From contig JADGJL010000018.1 of the NCBI GenBank assembly GCA_027600665.1, positions 28,273-92,272 on the forward strand: a stretch of 64,000 nucleotides of DNA. The letters run 5' to 3'. Below the pieces are notes generated by a model, which saw nothing but the letters and a program-made list of their open reading frames with translations, had not been told where the DNA came from and did no database searches. The DNA comes from Irineochytrium annulatum (taxonomy: Eukaryota; Chytridiomycota; Chytridiomycetes; Chytridiales; Chytridiaceae). Below are positions 35,476 to 44,722 of the stretch, piece after piece. Position 1 is the stretch's first letter; the number at the start of each line of letters is the position of its first letter. The position numbers and the translations under genes are program-made.

Positions 35476-36912
35476 ATGAATCAAAGAAATCTGGATGGTA
35501 ACAGCATTATTATTCGACTGGAAATGACAACGAAGGATATCAAGTTTGGCGAAGTGGCTTCGGCCATCTCGGAAGCTGGGGGAGACATCATTGCCATCGA
35601 CGTGATTTCTACCAATCAGGATGTAAGCGTTCGCGACTTGACAGTCGCCGTTACAGATGCACAAGATAACAGTAAAATTATAGAAGGGGTGCGCCAGCTT
35701 AAAGGTGTGTCCATTATTAATGTATCAGATCGGACGTTCCTGCTTCATCTGGGCGGTAAGATCGAAGTAACACCAAAGACACCGATTCATAACCGGGAAG
35801 ATCTGTCACGTGTCTACACTCCGGATGTGGCTCGTGTATGTTCAGCCATTTCAGAAGAGCCTGGCAAAGCCTTCTCTTTAACAATTAAACGGAATACCGT
35901 GGCCGTTATATCGGATGGCAGTGCCGTGCTTGGACTTGGTAATATTGGTCCTCGTGCAGCGATGCCTGTCATGGAAGGTAAAGCAATGTTATTCAAACAA
36001 TTTGCAGGTGTGGATGCCTTCCCAATCTGCCTGGACACACAGGACACCGAGGAAATCATACGTACTGTGAAAGCGATATCACCTGGTTTTGGCGGCATTA
36101 ATCTGGAGGATATCTCATCACCTCGCTGTTTCGAGATTGAACGTCGTCTGAATGAAGAATTGGATATTCCGGTATTTCATGATGACCAGCATGGCACAGC
36201 AGTTGTGTTATATGCCGGTCTGATCAATGCGCTCAAACTGGTTGGCAAGTCCATTGAAGATGTGAAAATCGTGGTCTGTGGTATTGGTGCAGCAGGTGTA
36301 GCATGCAGTAACATATTATTGTCTGCGGGAGCCAGCCGTCTTATAGGTGTCGATCGTGAGGGGGCAATTGTACGGACACAAACTTATGAGAATGAAGTCT
36401 GGAGTGATTATGCAGCTCGTACTAACCCCGAACTGGAGACTGGCTCTTTGCGTGATGTTATTCGCGGAGCCGATGTGTTCATTGGCCTGTCCCGCGGCAA
36501 TCTGTTGACTCGCGAAGATGTGCAGACCATGGCAGAAGATCCAATCGTGTTTGCAATGGCAAATCCGGTACCTGAGATTATGCCTGCCTTGGTGGAAGAC
36601 ATTGTAGCGGTAATGGCAACGGGACGATCCGATTATCCGAATCAGATCAACAACGTGTTATGTTTCCCGGGCATCTTCAGGGCAGTTCTGGACTGCCGAG
36701 CCACCGAAATTAATGAAGAAATGAAGCTGGCAGCCGCTCAAGCGATTGCGTCGGCCATTACGGATGAAGAGCGTACACGTTATTACATTATTCCGAGTGT
36801 GTTCAATGATAAAGTGGTCAAATCGATGCGCAGTCGCGTCATTGAAGCAGCTGTTAAGACGGGTGTAGCTCGACGTATTCCGCGTGAACAGTCCCGTGAA
36901 GGCGGGGAATAA
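35476..36912 (+). CDS. NAD(P)-dependent malic enzyme with N-terminal ACT domain
   Basis: A 478-residue enzyme that converts malate to pyruvate and CO2. GGGAGG (35463-35468) is 7 bases before ATG 35476; the ATG at 35470 is too close. Residues 1-80 form an ACT regulatory domain (SIIIRLEMTTKDIKFGEVAS), which in other enzymes binds amino acids or other small ligands. The catalytic part has the malic signature VYTPDVARVCSAI, the metal/substrate region VFHDDQHGTAVV and a Rossmann motif GIGAAGVA. The HD hydrolase gene begins four bases after its stop. Confidence 0.93.
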   Translation: MNQRNLDGNSIIIRLEMTTKDIKFGEVASAISEAGGDIIAIDVISTNQDVSVRDLTVAVTDAQDNSKIIEGVRQLKGVSIINVSDRTFLLHLGGKIEVTPKTPIHNREDLSRVYTPDVARVCSAISEEPGKAFSLTIKRNTVAVISDGSAVLGLGNIGPRAAMPVMEGKAMLFKQFAGVDAFPICLDTQDTEEIIRTVKAISPGFGGINLEDISSPRCFEIERRLNEELDIPVFHDDQHGTAVVLYAGLINALKLVGKSIEDVKIVVCGIGAAGVACSNILLSAGASRLIGVDREGAIVRTQTYENEVWSDYAARTNPELETGSLRDVIRGADVFIGLSRGNLLTREDVQTMAEDPIVFAMANPVPEIMPALVEDIVAVMATGRSDYPNQINNVLCFPGIFRAVLDCRATEINEEMKLAAAQAIASAITDEERTRYYIIPSVFNDKVVKSMRSRVIEAAVKTGVARRIPREQSREGGE

Positions 36913-36916
36913 TAAG

Positions 36917-37585
36917 ATGTCAGAATTAGATGAAATAACGGCAGAGGCTGTTCTGCGAGCCGCCCGATCGTTTGTTCAAGGTGATTCATCCAAGCATAGT
37001 GATGGTCATGACTGGCCGCACATTGAACGAGTGACTGCACTTGCGGTCGAACTCGCTCACCGCATGGGTGCAGATCCATTTGTCTGCGAACTGGCGGCAT
37101 TATTACATGATGTACCGGATGAAAAGCTGAATGAGAGCTTGGAAGCTGGAATGGCGAAACTGAATGAATGGCTGGATACCCAGCCTCTTGACCCGGATAT
37201 ACGTAATAAGGTTGTGGGTATTATTAGCACCATCTCATATGCGGGAGGCCAGCGTCCTGCGGTCAATTCGCTTGAAGCACAGGTTGTGCAGGATGCGGAT
37301 CGTCTGGATGCGCTGGGTGCGATTGGCATCGCACGCACCTTTGCCTTTTCAGGAGCGAGAGGACGCGAGATGTACGATCCGTCCCTTCCCCCACGGGAGC
37401 AGATGACCCGTGAGGAATATCGCAACGGGCGCAGCACAACGATTAATCATTTTTACGAAAAGCTGTTCAAGCTCAAGGATCTGATGAATACCACTTATGG
37501 CAAGGAGCTGGCCAAGCAGCGTCATGATTATATGGTGCAGTTCGTGGATCAGTTCAAAAGAGAGTGGGCGGGCACAGACCGTTAG
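36917..37585 (+). CDS. HD-domain phosphohydrolase, YpgQ/YedJ type
   Basis: A 222-residue metal-dependent hydrolase. ATG 36917 is behind GGCGGGG, four bases after the malic enzyme stop, so the two are likely co-transcribed. The HD metal site is complete: His35 (HDWPHIERV), His64-Asp65 (LLHDVPDEK) and Asp126 with Asp128 (QDADRLDALGAIG). Members of this group hydrolyse nucleotides; Bacillus YpgQ is a nucleotide pyrophosphohydrolase. The substrate here is unknown. Confidence 0.9.
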   Translation: MSELDEITAEAVLRAARSFVQGDSSKHSDGHDWPHIERVTALAVELAHRMGADPFVCELAALLHDVPDEKLNESLEAGMAKLNEWLDTQPLDPDIRNKVVGIISTISYAGGQRPAVNSLEAQVVQDADRLDALGAIGIARTFAFSGARGREMYDPSLPPREQMTREEYRNGRSTTINHFYEKLFKLKDLMNTTYGKELAKQRHDYMVQFVDQFKREWAGTDR

Positions 37586-37632
37586 GCAGGCATCATAAGC
37601 ATGAGTATTCCTTAGAGATAATATAAACTTAG

Positions 37633-37685
37633 GCGAATCTTCGAATTGGTGAAAATCCATTTTGAGGATTTGCTTCTTTTTAGGT
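37633..37685 (+). terminator. Weak terminator after HD hydrolase
   Basis: AAATCC/GGATTT (37653-37671) nests inside GCGAATC/GATTTGC, followed by TTCTTTTT. The stem is short and AT-rich, so this call is weak. Confidence 0.4.
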
Positions 37686-37690
37686 TAATA

Positions 37691-37774
37691 ATGTGTATTA
37701 ACATACATAAATGAATCCATTTCATAGTACCTCTGACTTATGACATGGCAACGGAAGGTCTTCCATGGTACAAT
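37691..37774 (+). promoter_or_regulatory. Upstream region of exporter gene: dyad and extended -10
   Basis: An imperfect 18-base dyad (ATGTGTATTAACATACAT, 37691-37708; 14 of 18 positions symmetric) lies upstream of an extended -10 TG-G-TACAAT (37766-37774). It could be an operator. The 297-base gap holds no gene. Confidence 0.35.
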
Positions 37775-37882
37775 AAATCGTTCTCCTGAATGTATTCAGG
37801 CAAAAAAAGAAATATGGGGTAATAATGAACATGATTATCAAATGTAAAATTTCAGGTTCGGTAAAGAGGAGGGGTCACCACC

Positions 37883-38950
37883 ATGTCATTTGGTGCTCGT
37901 GTACTTAAGACGGGAATTGCGGTCACGCTTGCCTTGTACCTTAGCAGCCTGTTTTTGAACCCGCAATCTCCCGTGCCTGCCGCAATCGCAGCTATATTCG
38001 CGATGCAGCCTTCCATCTATCGCTCCTGGAAATACTTTCTGGATCAGCTGCAAACGACCACACTTGGAGCTATTGTGGCCCTGGTTGGCGGCATGGTATT
38101 GTCCAATGAGCCAATCGCTGTTGGATTAATTATTGTACTTGTCATCATGATTTGTCTTAAATTGAATATGGGTGAGACGGTTGGATTGACACTGGTCACG
38201 GTTGTATCCATTATGGAAGCTTCGGGTGACTGGCATTTTGCACTCAATCGTTTTCTGTTGACACTGGTTGGTATTGTATCGGCGTTTCTCATCAACATTA
38301 CGGTATTTCCTCCGAAACCGAAGATTCAGTTCGTGAAGCAGATCCAGAGTGTGTTCAGCGGTATGTCGTTGCTTCTGCGAACCTCAATCTCGGATGAAAT
38401 CAAGGAAGTTGTATTCCGGGAGGAGAAAAGCAACCTGGGCGGTTCCATTAAGTCTTTGTCTGACAAGTATAACTTGTTCGAAGAGGAACAGAAAAAGATG
38501 AAACGTTCGAAATTCAGCGAAACTCGGCAGATGGTAGTCTACAAGCAAATGCTGCTGAGTCTGCAAAAAGGCTATGAGGTGCTGGATTCGGTTGAACGTC
38601 ACTATTTCCAGGCACCACGGTCAACAGCGATGGATCAGTTTTTTGATTCTCATCTGGAACTTGTAATTAAATTCCATGAGCATGCATTGCTCAAGTTCGA
38701 GGATAAGCTGAAACCGAACGGAGAAGAGGCCGCACAGTTTGTATTGGACAATGACCGTTTCATGGAGCAGGCGATCACCCAGTTTGATATCGACAAGGAA
38801 GGCATGTTACGACTGTCGATCGTGGCTGCTGCGATTTATGATTACGGATATCAGTTGGAACGTCTGAATCGACTTGCCGAGCATGTGCATAGCTCCAGTG
38901 AAGACAAAGAATCACAGGACAAAATTTTGAATTGGCTTAAGTGGCCTTAG
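37883..38950 (+). CDS. Aromatic acid exporter family membrane protein (ArAE_1)
   Basis: A 355-residue protein with about five or six membrane helices in residues 1-145, including the motif PAAIAAIFAMQPSIYRSWKYF seen in FUSC/ArAE proteins. A cytoplasmic C-terminal domain of about 200 mostly helical residues follows, matching the two-part layout of Bacillus YqjA-type proteins. GAGGAGGGG lies 8 bases before ATG 37883. Related proteins export aromatic acids such as p-hydroxybenzoate, but no substrate is established for this branch. It is monocistronic. Confidence 0.85.
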   Translation: MSFGARVLKTGIAVTLALYLSSLFLNPQSPVPAAIAAIFAMQPSIYRSWKYFLDQLQTTTLGAIVALVGGMVLSNEPIAVGLIIVLVIMICLKLNMGETVGLTLVTVVSIMEASGDWHFALNRFLLTLVGIVSAFLINITVFPPKPKIQFVKQIQSVFSGMSLLLRTSISDEIKEVVFREEKSNLGGSIKSLSDKYNLFEEEQKKMKRSKFSETRQMVVYKQMLLSLQKGYEVLDSVERHYFQAPRSTAMDQFFDSHLELVIKFHEHALLKFEDKLKPNGEEAAQFVLDNDRFMEQAITQFDIDKEGMLRLSIVAAAIYDYGYQLERLNRLAEHVHSSSEDKESQDKILNWLKWP

Positions 38951-39002
38951 ATGCGAATTGCGTACCTGCTTCATGATCATATACAATGGAATTACAACAT
39001 TG

Positions 39003-39030
39003 CCCGGACAATCGTGTCCGGGTTGTTTTG
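39003..39030 (+). terminator. Terminator after exporter gene
   Basis: CCCGGACA and TGTCCGGG pair perfectly around ATCG, then TTGTTTTG. Confidence 0.82.
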
Positions 39031-39083
39031 TCGTACATACAGCTGAATGGCATAAATGAATTTTAACGAACTGAGGGATAGAC

Positions 39084-39545
39084 ATGATTATAGAGGAATT
39101 GGACGCTGAACTAATGAAATGGTTGAGTGGGACAAATCTGGAGCATAAACAACATGAAGCGATGCAACTGCTGACCGTATCCGAGGATCAGTGGCCGCAT
39201 CAGGCGATGATTAGTATGGGGGAAGTGATTGCGATAAGTCCCCGTCAGCTTAGACTTGCTCTGTGGCAAGGTACACAGACCAGTATGAACATGAGCAAAA
39301 CAGGCAAGGCTACCTTGATTGCGGTTCAAGGACAACGTTTGCTGCATATTCGTATGGAAGTAGAGTTGCTGCCTGAGATTAAGGGGGCTGTTCATCCGAG
39401 AGATCGTTTTGAAGCACAGGTGCTCCAAGTACGTATGGATCATGCGCCATATGCGGAGATTACTTCAGGAATAACCTTTCAACTAAAAGATGAACGTGGA
39501 GCAATTACACGTTGGCAAGAGACGATTGAAGAATTACAAAAGTAG
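39084..39545 (+). CDS. Split-barrel (pyridoxamine oxidase-like) family protein
   Basis: A 153-residue protein that looks like a flavin-binding split barrel of the pyridoxamine 5'-phosphate oxidase-like group. The pattern of short beta strands (QAMISMGEVIAISPRQLRLALW, KATLIAVQGQRLLHIRMEVEL) fits that fold. No catalytic motif is certain, and activity cannot be assigned. ATG 39084 follows GAGGGA. It stands between terminators and is probably monocistronic. Confidence 0.65.
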   Translation: MIIEELDAELMKWLSGTNLEHKQHEAMQLLTVSEDQWPHQAMISMGEVIAISPRQLRLALWQGTQTSMNMSKTGKATLIAVQGQRLLHIRMEVELLPEIKGAVHPRDRFEAQVLQVRMDHAPYAEITSGITFQLKDERGAITRWQETIEELQK

Positions 39546-39789
39546 GCATAAACAGTTTGATCAGTTGAGGACCCAGTGATTGGGTAATAATGAAGATGAA
39601 AACAACAAAAAACGCCTCCGCTTGCATCGGGACGTTGTCACTGGTACAATAAAAAATGGTTTTCAGAAAATTAGAACTAATTAACATATAATTAAAATGT
39701 TTACTTTCTAATAATTATACCATTGCCTTTTCGGGCTTGTCAAATGGGATTTTGAGGACACAATCCGGGGAAAGAGGGGCTATTAACAT

Positions 39790-42165
39790 ATGAGTACAGA
39801 GCAGCAATGGAGCGAAGAGCAGCAACGGGTCAACATGGTGACCGATCAGATTGAACGCAAGATCACAACGTTAGAAGATGAAGTCGGTTCCTTCCGTGAT
39901 GAAGTGGTTGGCATGAGAAAAGACTTCTGGGACGAAGTGACAATGAACTTTAGCGAAGCGGACGATGTGGGGGAAACTTCAACCAGCATGCGGCAGCAAT
40001 CTCAGGTATTGTCCGATCGGGAGCGCAGTCATCTCAATACAGCGGCGGCTTTGGATAAAATGAAACGACTGCATCATTCACCGTATTTTGGCCGGATCGA
40101 TTTCAAGGAAGAGGGATACCCGAATGCGGAACGCATCTATCTGGGGATTGCATCGTTATTAGACGAGAAAGAGGAATCCTTTCTCGTCTACGACTGGCGT
40201 GCACCGATCTCCAACCTCTATTATGACGGAGCACCGGGCCCGATCACATATCGTACACCAAGCGGGGAGATCAGCGGTGATATAGAGATGAAGCGGCAGT
40301 TTGTCATTCGGGACGGACGGATTCGTTTTATGTTTGATACAGGCGTAACCATTGGCGATGAATTGTTGCAGGCCGTGCTCAGTCGAACTTCGGATGCACA
40401 GATGAAGAGTATTGTTGCGACCATTCAGAAGGAGCAGAACCGGATTATCCGTAATGACCGGACACGCATGCTTATTGTGCAAGGCGCAGCCGGCAGTGGC
40501 AAAACATCCGCCGCGCTCCAGCGTGTGGCCTATCTTCTCTATAAATATCGCGAGCATCTGCAAGCGGATCAGATGGTTCTTTTTTCACCAAACCCGATGT
40601 TCAACAGTTATGTCTCCACGGTACTGCCTGAGCTTGGGGAGGAAAATATGTTGCAAACGACCTTCCAGGAGTATCTGGAGCGCCGTTTGGGTCGTGAATA
40701 TCAATTGGAAGATCCGTTTATTCAGCTCGAATATGTACTTACGGGAACAGAAGATCCCGATTATGATGTTCGCATGTCCAGCATTCGGTTCAAATCCTCG
40801 GAATCTTTCCTGAAAGTCATTACGCGTTATAAGGAGAGCATGCTGTCAGGTGGCATGAAATTCAAGCCGGTTCGCTTCCAGGGCCGAGCAATTGTTACGT
40901 CAGAGGCTATGGCTGAGAAATTCTACAGTTTCGAGTCATCCGTTAAGCTGGTGAGCCGACTGGAGATGTTGCGGGACTGGATGCTGAAAGAACTGTCTGC
41001 CTTTGGTAAAGGTGAACTGGATGCGCCTTGGGTCGATCAGCAGCTTGATCTGATGGAGCCGGAGGATCTGCAACGTGCATACCAACGGTTAAAGCGTAAG
41101 CAAAAAGGAAAGACCCATACGTTTAATGACTTCGAGCAAGAAAGAGAAATTCTGGCACGTATGGTAGTCAGTGACCGACTCAAACCGTTACGGAAATGGA
41201 TCAAGTCCTTGCGGTTCGTCGATATAAGACAATTATATGCACATCTGTTCAACGATGAGGGTCAGATGGTGCGATTGCTGGGTGACGAAGCGTTGCCTGC
41301 CCAATGGGATGAAATCTGTAGGATGACTTTACGCAGATTGAAGCTCCAGGAGTTGGCATATGAAGATATTACGCCATACTTGTACCTGCGTGAGCTCATG
41401 CTTGGTTTCCATATTAACTCCAATATTCGTCATGTCATTATTGATGAAGCCCAGGATTATTCTGCGTTTCAGTTGGCATTTATGAAGAGATTGTTCCCTC
41501 GGGCGAAAATAACAGCACTCGGTGACTTCAATCAGGCCATCTATGCCCACTCTTCAGTCCTTAGTGGAACAGGACCTTTGACTAACCTGTACGGTCCAGA
41601 CAATACAGAGGTAATTGAGCTGACCAGGAGCTATCGTTCTACCCGGGAGATCGTGGAGTTTACTCGTGGCATGGTGCCTGGTGGGGAAGAGATCATTCCA
41701 TTTAACCGTAGCGGCGAGAAGCCTAAAGTTATCGTTTCTTCTGATTCCGATCGTCATATGAACGTCATCACGACAGACCTCAAGCATTTGATTGAGGAAG
41801 GGTATGAATCAGTTGCAGTGATCTGCAAGACCGCCGAAGAGAGCAGAGAGGTACATGCTGCATTGAGCAAGATACTGCCCTCAGCACCGAAGTTAATTAA
41901 GAAAACGACGCTGGCTTTTGAACAGGGTGTTCATGTCATTCCTGCGTATCTGGCCAAAGGTGTGGAATTTGATGCTGTCCTGATCTATGACGGCTCTGCG
42001 GAGCAGTACGCCCATGAGCATGAACGCAAATTGTTCTACACGGCTTGTACGCGAGCGATGCATCTGCTGCACGTTTACTGCGTGGGCACACCGAGTCCTT
42101 TCATTACCTCGCAGTCGGAAGAATGGTATGATCTTGGCAAGGTGTCTGCTGCGCAAGTGGACTGA
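39790..42165 (+). CDS. helD: HelD, UvrD-like ATPase that recycles RNA polymerase
   Basis: A 791-residue superfamily 1 helicase-like ATPase. HelD binds stalled RNA polymerase and removes it from nucleic acid. The N-terminal charged coiled coil (about 1-75) is the arm that enters the polymerase secondary channel. The Walker A motif is GAAGSGKTS with Lys238. A Walker B-like motif reads IIDEAQDYSAFQ, and the C-terminal motifs include ELTRSYRSTREI and YTACTRAMHLLHV. The length and arm fit the Bacillus class of HelD. It is monocistronic, with an AT-rich upstream region. Confidence 0.92.
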   Translation: MSTEQQWSEEQQRVNMVTDQIERKITTLEDEVGSFRDEVVGMRKDFWDEVTMNFSEADDVGETSTSMRQQSQVLSDRERSHLNTAAALDKMKRLHHSPYFGRIDFKEEGYPNAERIYLGIASLLDEKEESFLVYDWRAPISNLYYDGAPGPITYRTPSGEISGDIEMKRQFVIRDGRIRFMFDTGVTIGDELLQAVLSRTSDAQMKSIVATIQKEQNRIIRNDRTRMLIVQGAAGSGKTSAALQRVAYLLYKYREHLQADQMVLFSPNPMFNSYVSTVLPELGEENMLQTTFQEYLERRLGREYQLEDPFIQLEYVLTGTEDPDYDVRMSSIRFKSSESFLKVITRYKESMLSGGMKFKPVRFQGRAIVTSEAMAEKFYSFESSVKLVSRLEMLRDWMLKELSAFGKGELDAPWVDQQLDLMEPEDLQRAYQRLKRKQKGKTHTFNDFEQEREILARMVVSDRLKPLRKWIKSLRFVDIRQLYAHLFNDEGQMVRLLGDEALPAQWDEICRMTLRRLKLQELAYEDITPYLYLRELMLGFHINSNIRHVIIDEAQDYSAFQLAFMKRLFPRAKITALGDFNQAIYAHSSVLSGTGPLTNLYGPDNTEVIELTRSYRSTREIVEFTRGMVPGGEEIIPFNRSGEKPKVIVSSDSDRHMNVITTDLKHLIEEGYESVAVICKTAEESREVHAALSKILPSAPKLIKKTTLAFEQGVHVIPAYLAKGVEFDAVLIYDGSAEQYAHEHERKLFYTACTRAMHLLHVYCVGTPSPFITSQSEEWYDLGKVSAAQVD

Positions 42166-42191
42166 CATATCACATTCAGGTGCATGAAGAA

Positions 42192-42223
42192 GGCTTCCGT
42201 TCAGTGGAACGGGAGTCTTTCTG
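42192..42223 (+). terminator. Terminator after helD
   Basis: GGCTTCCGTTC pairs with GAACGGGAGTC (two wobbles) around AGTG; a short T tract follows. Confidence 0.65.
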
Positions 42224-42401
42224 TATATGATACATATATCGGGAAGAAGCTAACTTCACGAGGGGCGTATACATGATGAGATTCCAGCCATATAGGTGAT
42301 CGTATGGAATGAAAATACCTAACGTGAATTCGTAAGGATTGGGTTCTGTGGATAAATATGACTCCATAATTTGTATTGAGGCACAATGGATGTTATTTTT
42401 C

Positions 42402-42430
42402 TTTACACATGAGGTCTGGACTCATATAAT
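42402..42430 (+). promoter_or_regulatory. Sigma-A promoter of adenine deaminase gene
   Basis: TTTACA (42402-42407) and TATAAT (42425-42430) are 17 bases apart, the best vegetative promoter in the window. It lies 48 bases before the start codon. Further up, in the gap 42166-42477, CCTAACG and CGTAAGG (42318-42337) form a small dyad. No purine riboswitch is visible. Confidence 0.75.
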
Positions 42431-42477
42431 CGTAACAATATATTTTTTTTGGATCGTTTATTAAAGGAGGCAACAAT

Positions 42478-44337
42478 ATGAACAAATCATCTTTTGAACG
42501 GCCGCTTATGGCCGATTGTGTACCGGATCTGGTCGCTACAGCCCGGGGAGATATGCCAGCGACTTTGGTCATTCGGGGAGGCACGCTCGTAAACGTGATA
42601 TCAGGTGAGATTTTGCCTGAGATGTCCATAGCTGTACAAGGAGCTCGAATCGCTTATGTTGGTAAAGATGTAAGCCACACGATCGGAGAACATACCCAGA
42701 TTATTGAAGCGAACGGCAAATATATCGCTCCTGGATTGCTGGATGGACACTGCCATATTGAAAGTACTCAGATGAAAGTAACCGAGTTTGCGAGAGCGGT
42801 ATTGCCTTCAGGCACAACGGGAGGTTTCTTTGACCCGCATGAGATCTCCAACGTGCTTGGTCTCAAAGGTCTGAGACTGATGCTGGATGAAGCGCGGACC
42901 ACACCGATGGCTGCTTATATGCAGGTGGCTTCCTGTGTGCCTTCCACCCATCCGGGACTGGAGACAACAGGTGCTTATATCGGGCCTGAAGAGGTGGCTG
43001 AGGCTCTTTCCTGGGGGCCAGACATGATTGGTCTTGGGGAAGTGATGAACTTCCCTGGTGTCGTTTACGGGGACGAGACGATGATTGGTGAGATTCAGGC
43101 GACCCTCCGGGCTGGCAAGGTGGCAGATGGTCACTTCACCTGGGCAGCAGATGACTGGCGTTTGCCGGTGTACGCAGCGAGTGGAGTTACGGGGGATCAT
43201 GAATGTGTGACCAAGGAAGATGTGGTCGAACGTCTGCGACTCGGGATGTACGCGAAGATGCGCCAAGGTTCAGCGTGGCATGATGTGGCGGAGACCATCA
43301 AAGCCTGTACGGAGCTTGGACTGGATACACGCCGGATGATGCTGGTAACGGATGATCGAAGCTCTGAATCCCTGCTCAAAGAAGGGCATATGGACTTTGT
43401 TGTTCGTCTCGCCATTTCCCAAGGTGTGAAGCCGGTCACGGCTTTCCAGATGGCTACCATTAACACGGCTGAGCGGTTCGGGGTTGCACGCGACATTGGT
43501 GCGGTTATTCCGGGCAATATAGCGGATATTATTCTGCTGGACGGCCGACTGGCGGATGTACGTGTGGGCATGACAATTGCTGCCGGGCAAGTTGTAGCCG
43601 AGAACGGGAAAATGACGGCGACCTGGGACAGCTTCACATACCCGGAGGAAGCGCTGAACACGGTGAAGTTGGAAGCTAATATTCAGCCAGAAGATCTGGA
43701 ACTTGCTGCACCGATTGCAGAAGGTACGATTGGTGCCAAGATCATTCATGTGACAGAGAATCATGTGGATACAAAGGAGAAACACCTGCCTGTCACGGTG
43801 CAGGATGGTAAGGTTGTGGTTTCAACTTCCGGGGAAGTATGCAAAATCGCGGTATTGGAGCGTCACAAACAAACAGGGAATCGGGCGGTTGCGCTTGTTG
43901 GAGGCATCGGCTTCACATCACCTGCAGCAATTGCGATGACGGTGGCTCATGATAGTCACAACCTGTTGATTATCGGTAATGATGATGCCCTGATGGCTGA
44001 AGCTGGTAACCGTGTTATTCGCATGCAAGGCGGGGTAGCTGTAGTAACAGCAGCAGGTGTAACTGAGTTCCCGCTGCGGATTGCAGGTTTAATGTCAACC
44101 GAGTCTTTCGAAGTCGTTGCAGCCCAATCGGCAGCAGTCAGTGAAGCATTGCAGTCGGCGGGATGTACGTTGAATAATGCGTTTATGACCCTTTCATTGC
44201 TTGCACTGGTGGTGATTCCAGAATTACGGTTGTCCGACAAGGGGCTTGTGCGGATCTCGGCAGAAGGAATCGAACTGGTTTCCCTTTTCGATGAAGTGGT
44301 TGACAGTACACCTGCAGTTCCATCGGGTAATGAATGA
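42478..44337 (+). CDS. ade: Adenine deaminase
   Basis: A 619-residue amidohydrolase that converts adenine to hypoxanthine in purine salvage. The start ATG follows AAAGGAGG at 7 bases. The metal motif is GHCHIES (His91, His93). Other family blocks are PSGTTGGFFDPHEISNVLG, GLGEVMNFPGVV, GDHECVTKED, VTDDR and AFQMATINTAERFG. The C-terminal domain (about 400-600) has IVLGGxGFTS-like and NNAFMTLSLLALVVIPELRLSDKG segments, as in bacterial Ade. The loop after DGH differs from the common PGLSG type, reading DGHFTWAADDW, so the substrate is a little less certain. Confidence 0.88.
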   Translation: MNKSSFERPLMADCVPDLVATARGDMPATLVIRGGTLVNVISGEILPEMSIAVQGARIAYVGKDVSHTIGEHTQIIEANGKYIAPGLLDGHCHIESTQMKVTEFARAVLPSGTTGGFFDPHEISNVLGLKGLRLMLDEARTTPMAAYMQVASCVPSTHPGLETTGAYIGPEEVAEALSWGPDMIGLGEVMNFPGVVYGDETMIGEIQATLRAGKVADGHFTWAADDWRLPVYAASGVTGDHECVTKEDVVERLRLGMYAKMRQGSAWHDVAETIKACTELGLDTRRMMLVTDDRSSESLLKEGHMDFVVRLAISQGVKPVTAFQMATINTAERFGVARDIGAVIPGNIADIILLDGRLADVRVGMTIAAGQVVAENGKMTATWDSFTYPEEALNTVKLEANIQPEDLELAAPIAEGTIGAKIIHVTENHVDTKEKHLPVTVQDGKVVVSTSGEVCKIAVLERHKQTGNRAVALVGGIGFTSPAAIAMTVAHDSHNLLIIGNDDALMAEAGNRVIRMQGGVAVVTAAGVTEFPLRIAGLMSTESFEVVAAQSAAVSEALQSAGCTLNNAFMTLSLLALVVIPELRLSDKGLVRISAEGIELVSLFDEVVDSTPAVPSGNE

Positions 44338-44341
44338 ATAG

Positions 44342-44406
44342 ATTTATCGACTAGAGCTCGATAAATGGATATACATGAAAAGCCGCCTTAAGGCGGTTTT
44401 TTTGTG
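44342..44406 (+). terminator. Hairpin pair and terminator after adenine deaminase
   Basis: A nine-pair perfect hairpin (ATTTATCGA / TCGATAAAT, 44342-44366) is followed by the terminator proper: CCGCCTTAAGGCGG (44383-44396) with seven or more T. The rest of the 385-base gap (44338-44722) holds two copies of TTTCGTCGTA (44574-44583 and 44621-44630) and no gene that I can support. Confidence 0.85.
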
Positions 44407-44722
44407 CGTTTTGAGAGAAAACGCTTTCTAGGTCTTCTGGTTCTTGGTGTACATATGGCAATAATGACTGAAGTCATGCTGAAATAAGGGTGAATTTAGA
44501 AAAAAGAGAATATTTGTGACTTTTGAACTATACATACAGAACTATGAATTCCCGAAATATAATTATATGATTCTTTCGTCGTAAGTCTTAAAGATGATAT
44601 TGCATATAGAAGCAATTCGATTTCGTCGTACCTAATAAGGTTCCATTAAATGTATATGAAACGACACAATTTCATCCAGATTTGCACGTCAGAGCTGATA
44701 ACTTCAGAGGGAGTGTACAAAT

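Noticed and set aside
42166..42477. A purine riboswitch or PurR box before adenine deaminase
   Set aside because: No conserved purine aptamer loops are visible, the leader after the promoter is only about 40 bases, and the small dyad at 42318-42337 does not fit a PurBox.
44574..44630. Two TTTCGTCGTA copies resembling ECF sigma -10 elements (CGTC/CGTA)
   Set aside because: No matching AAC-type -35 lies 16-17 bases upstream of either copy.
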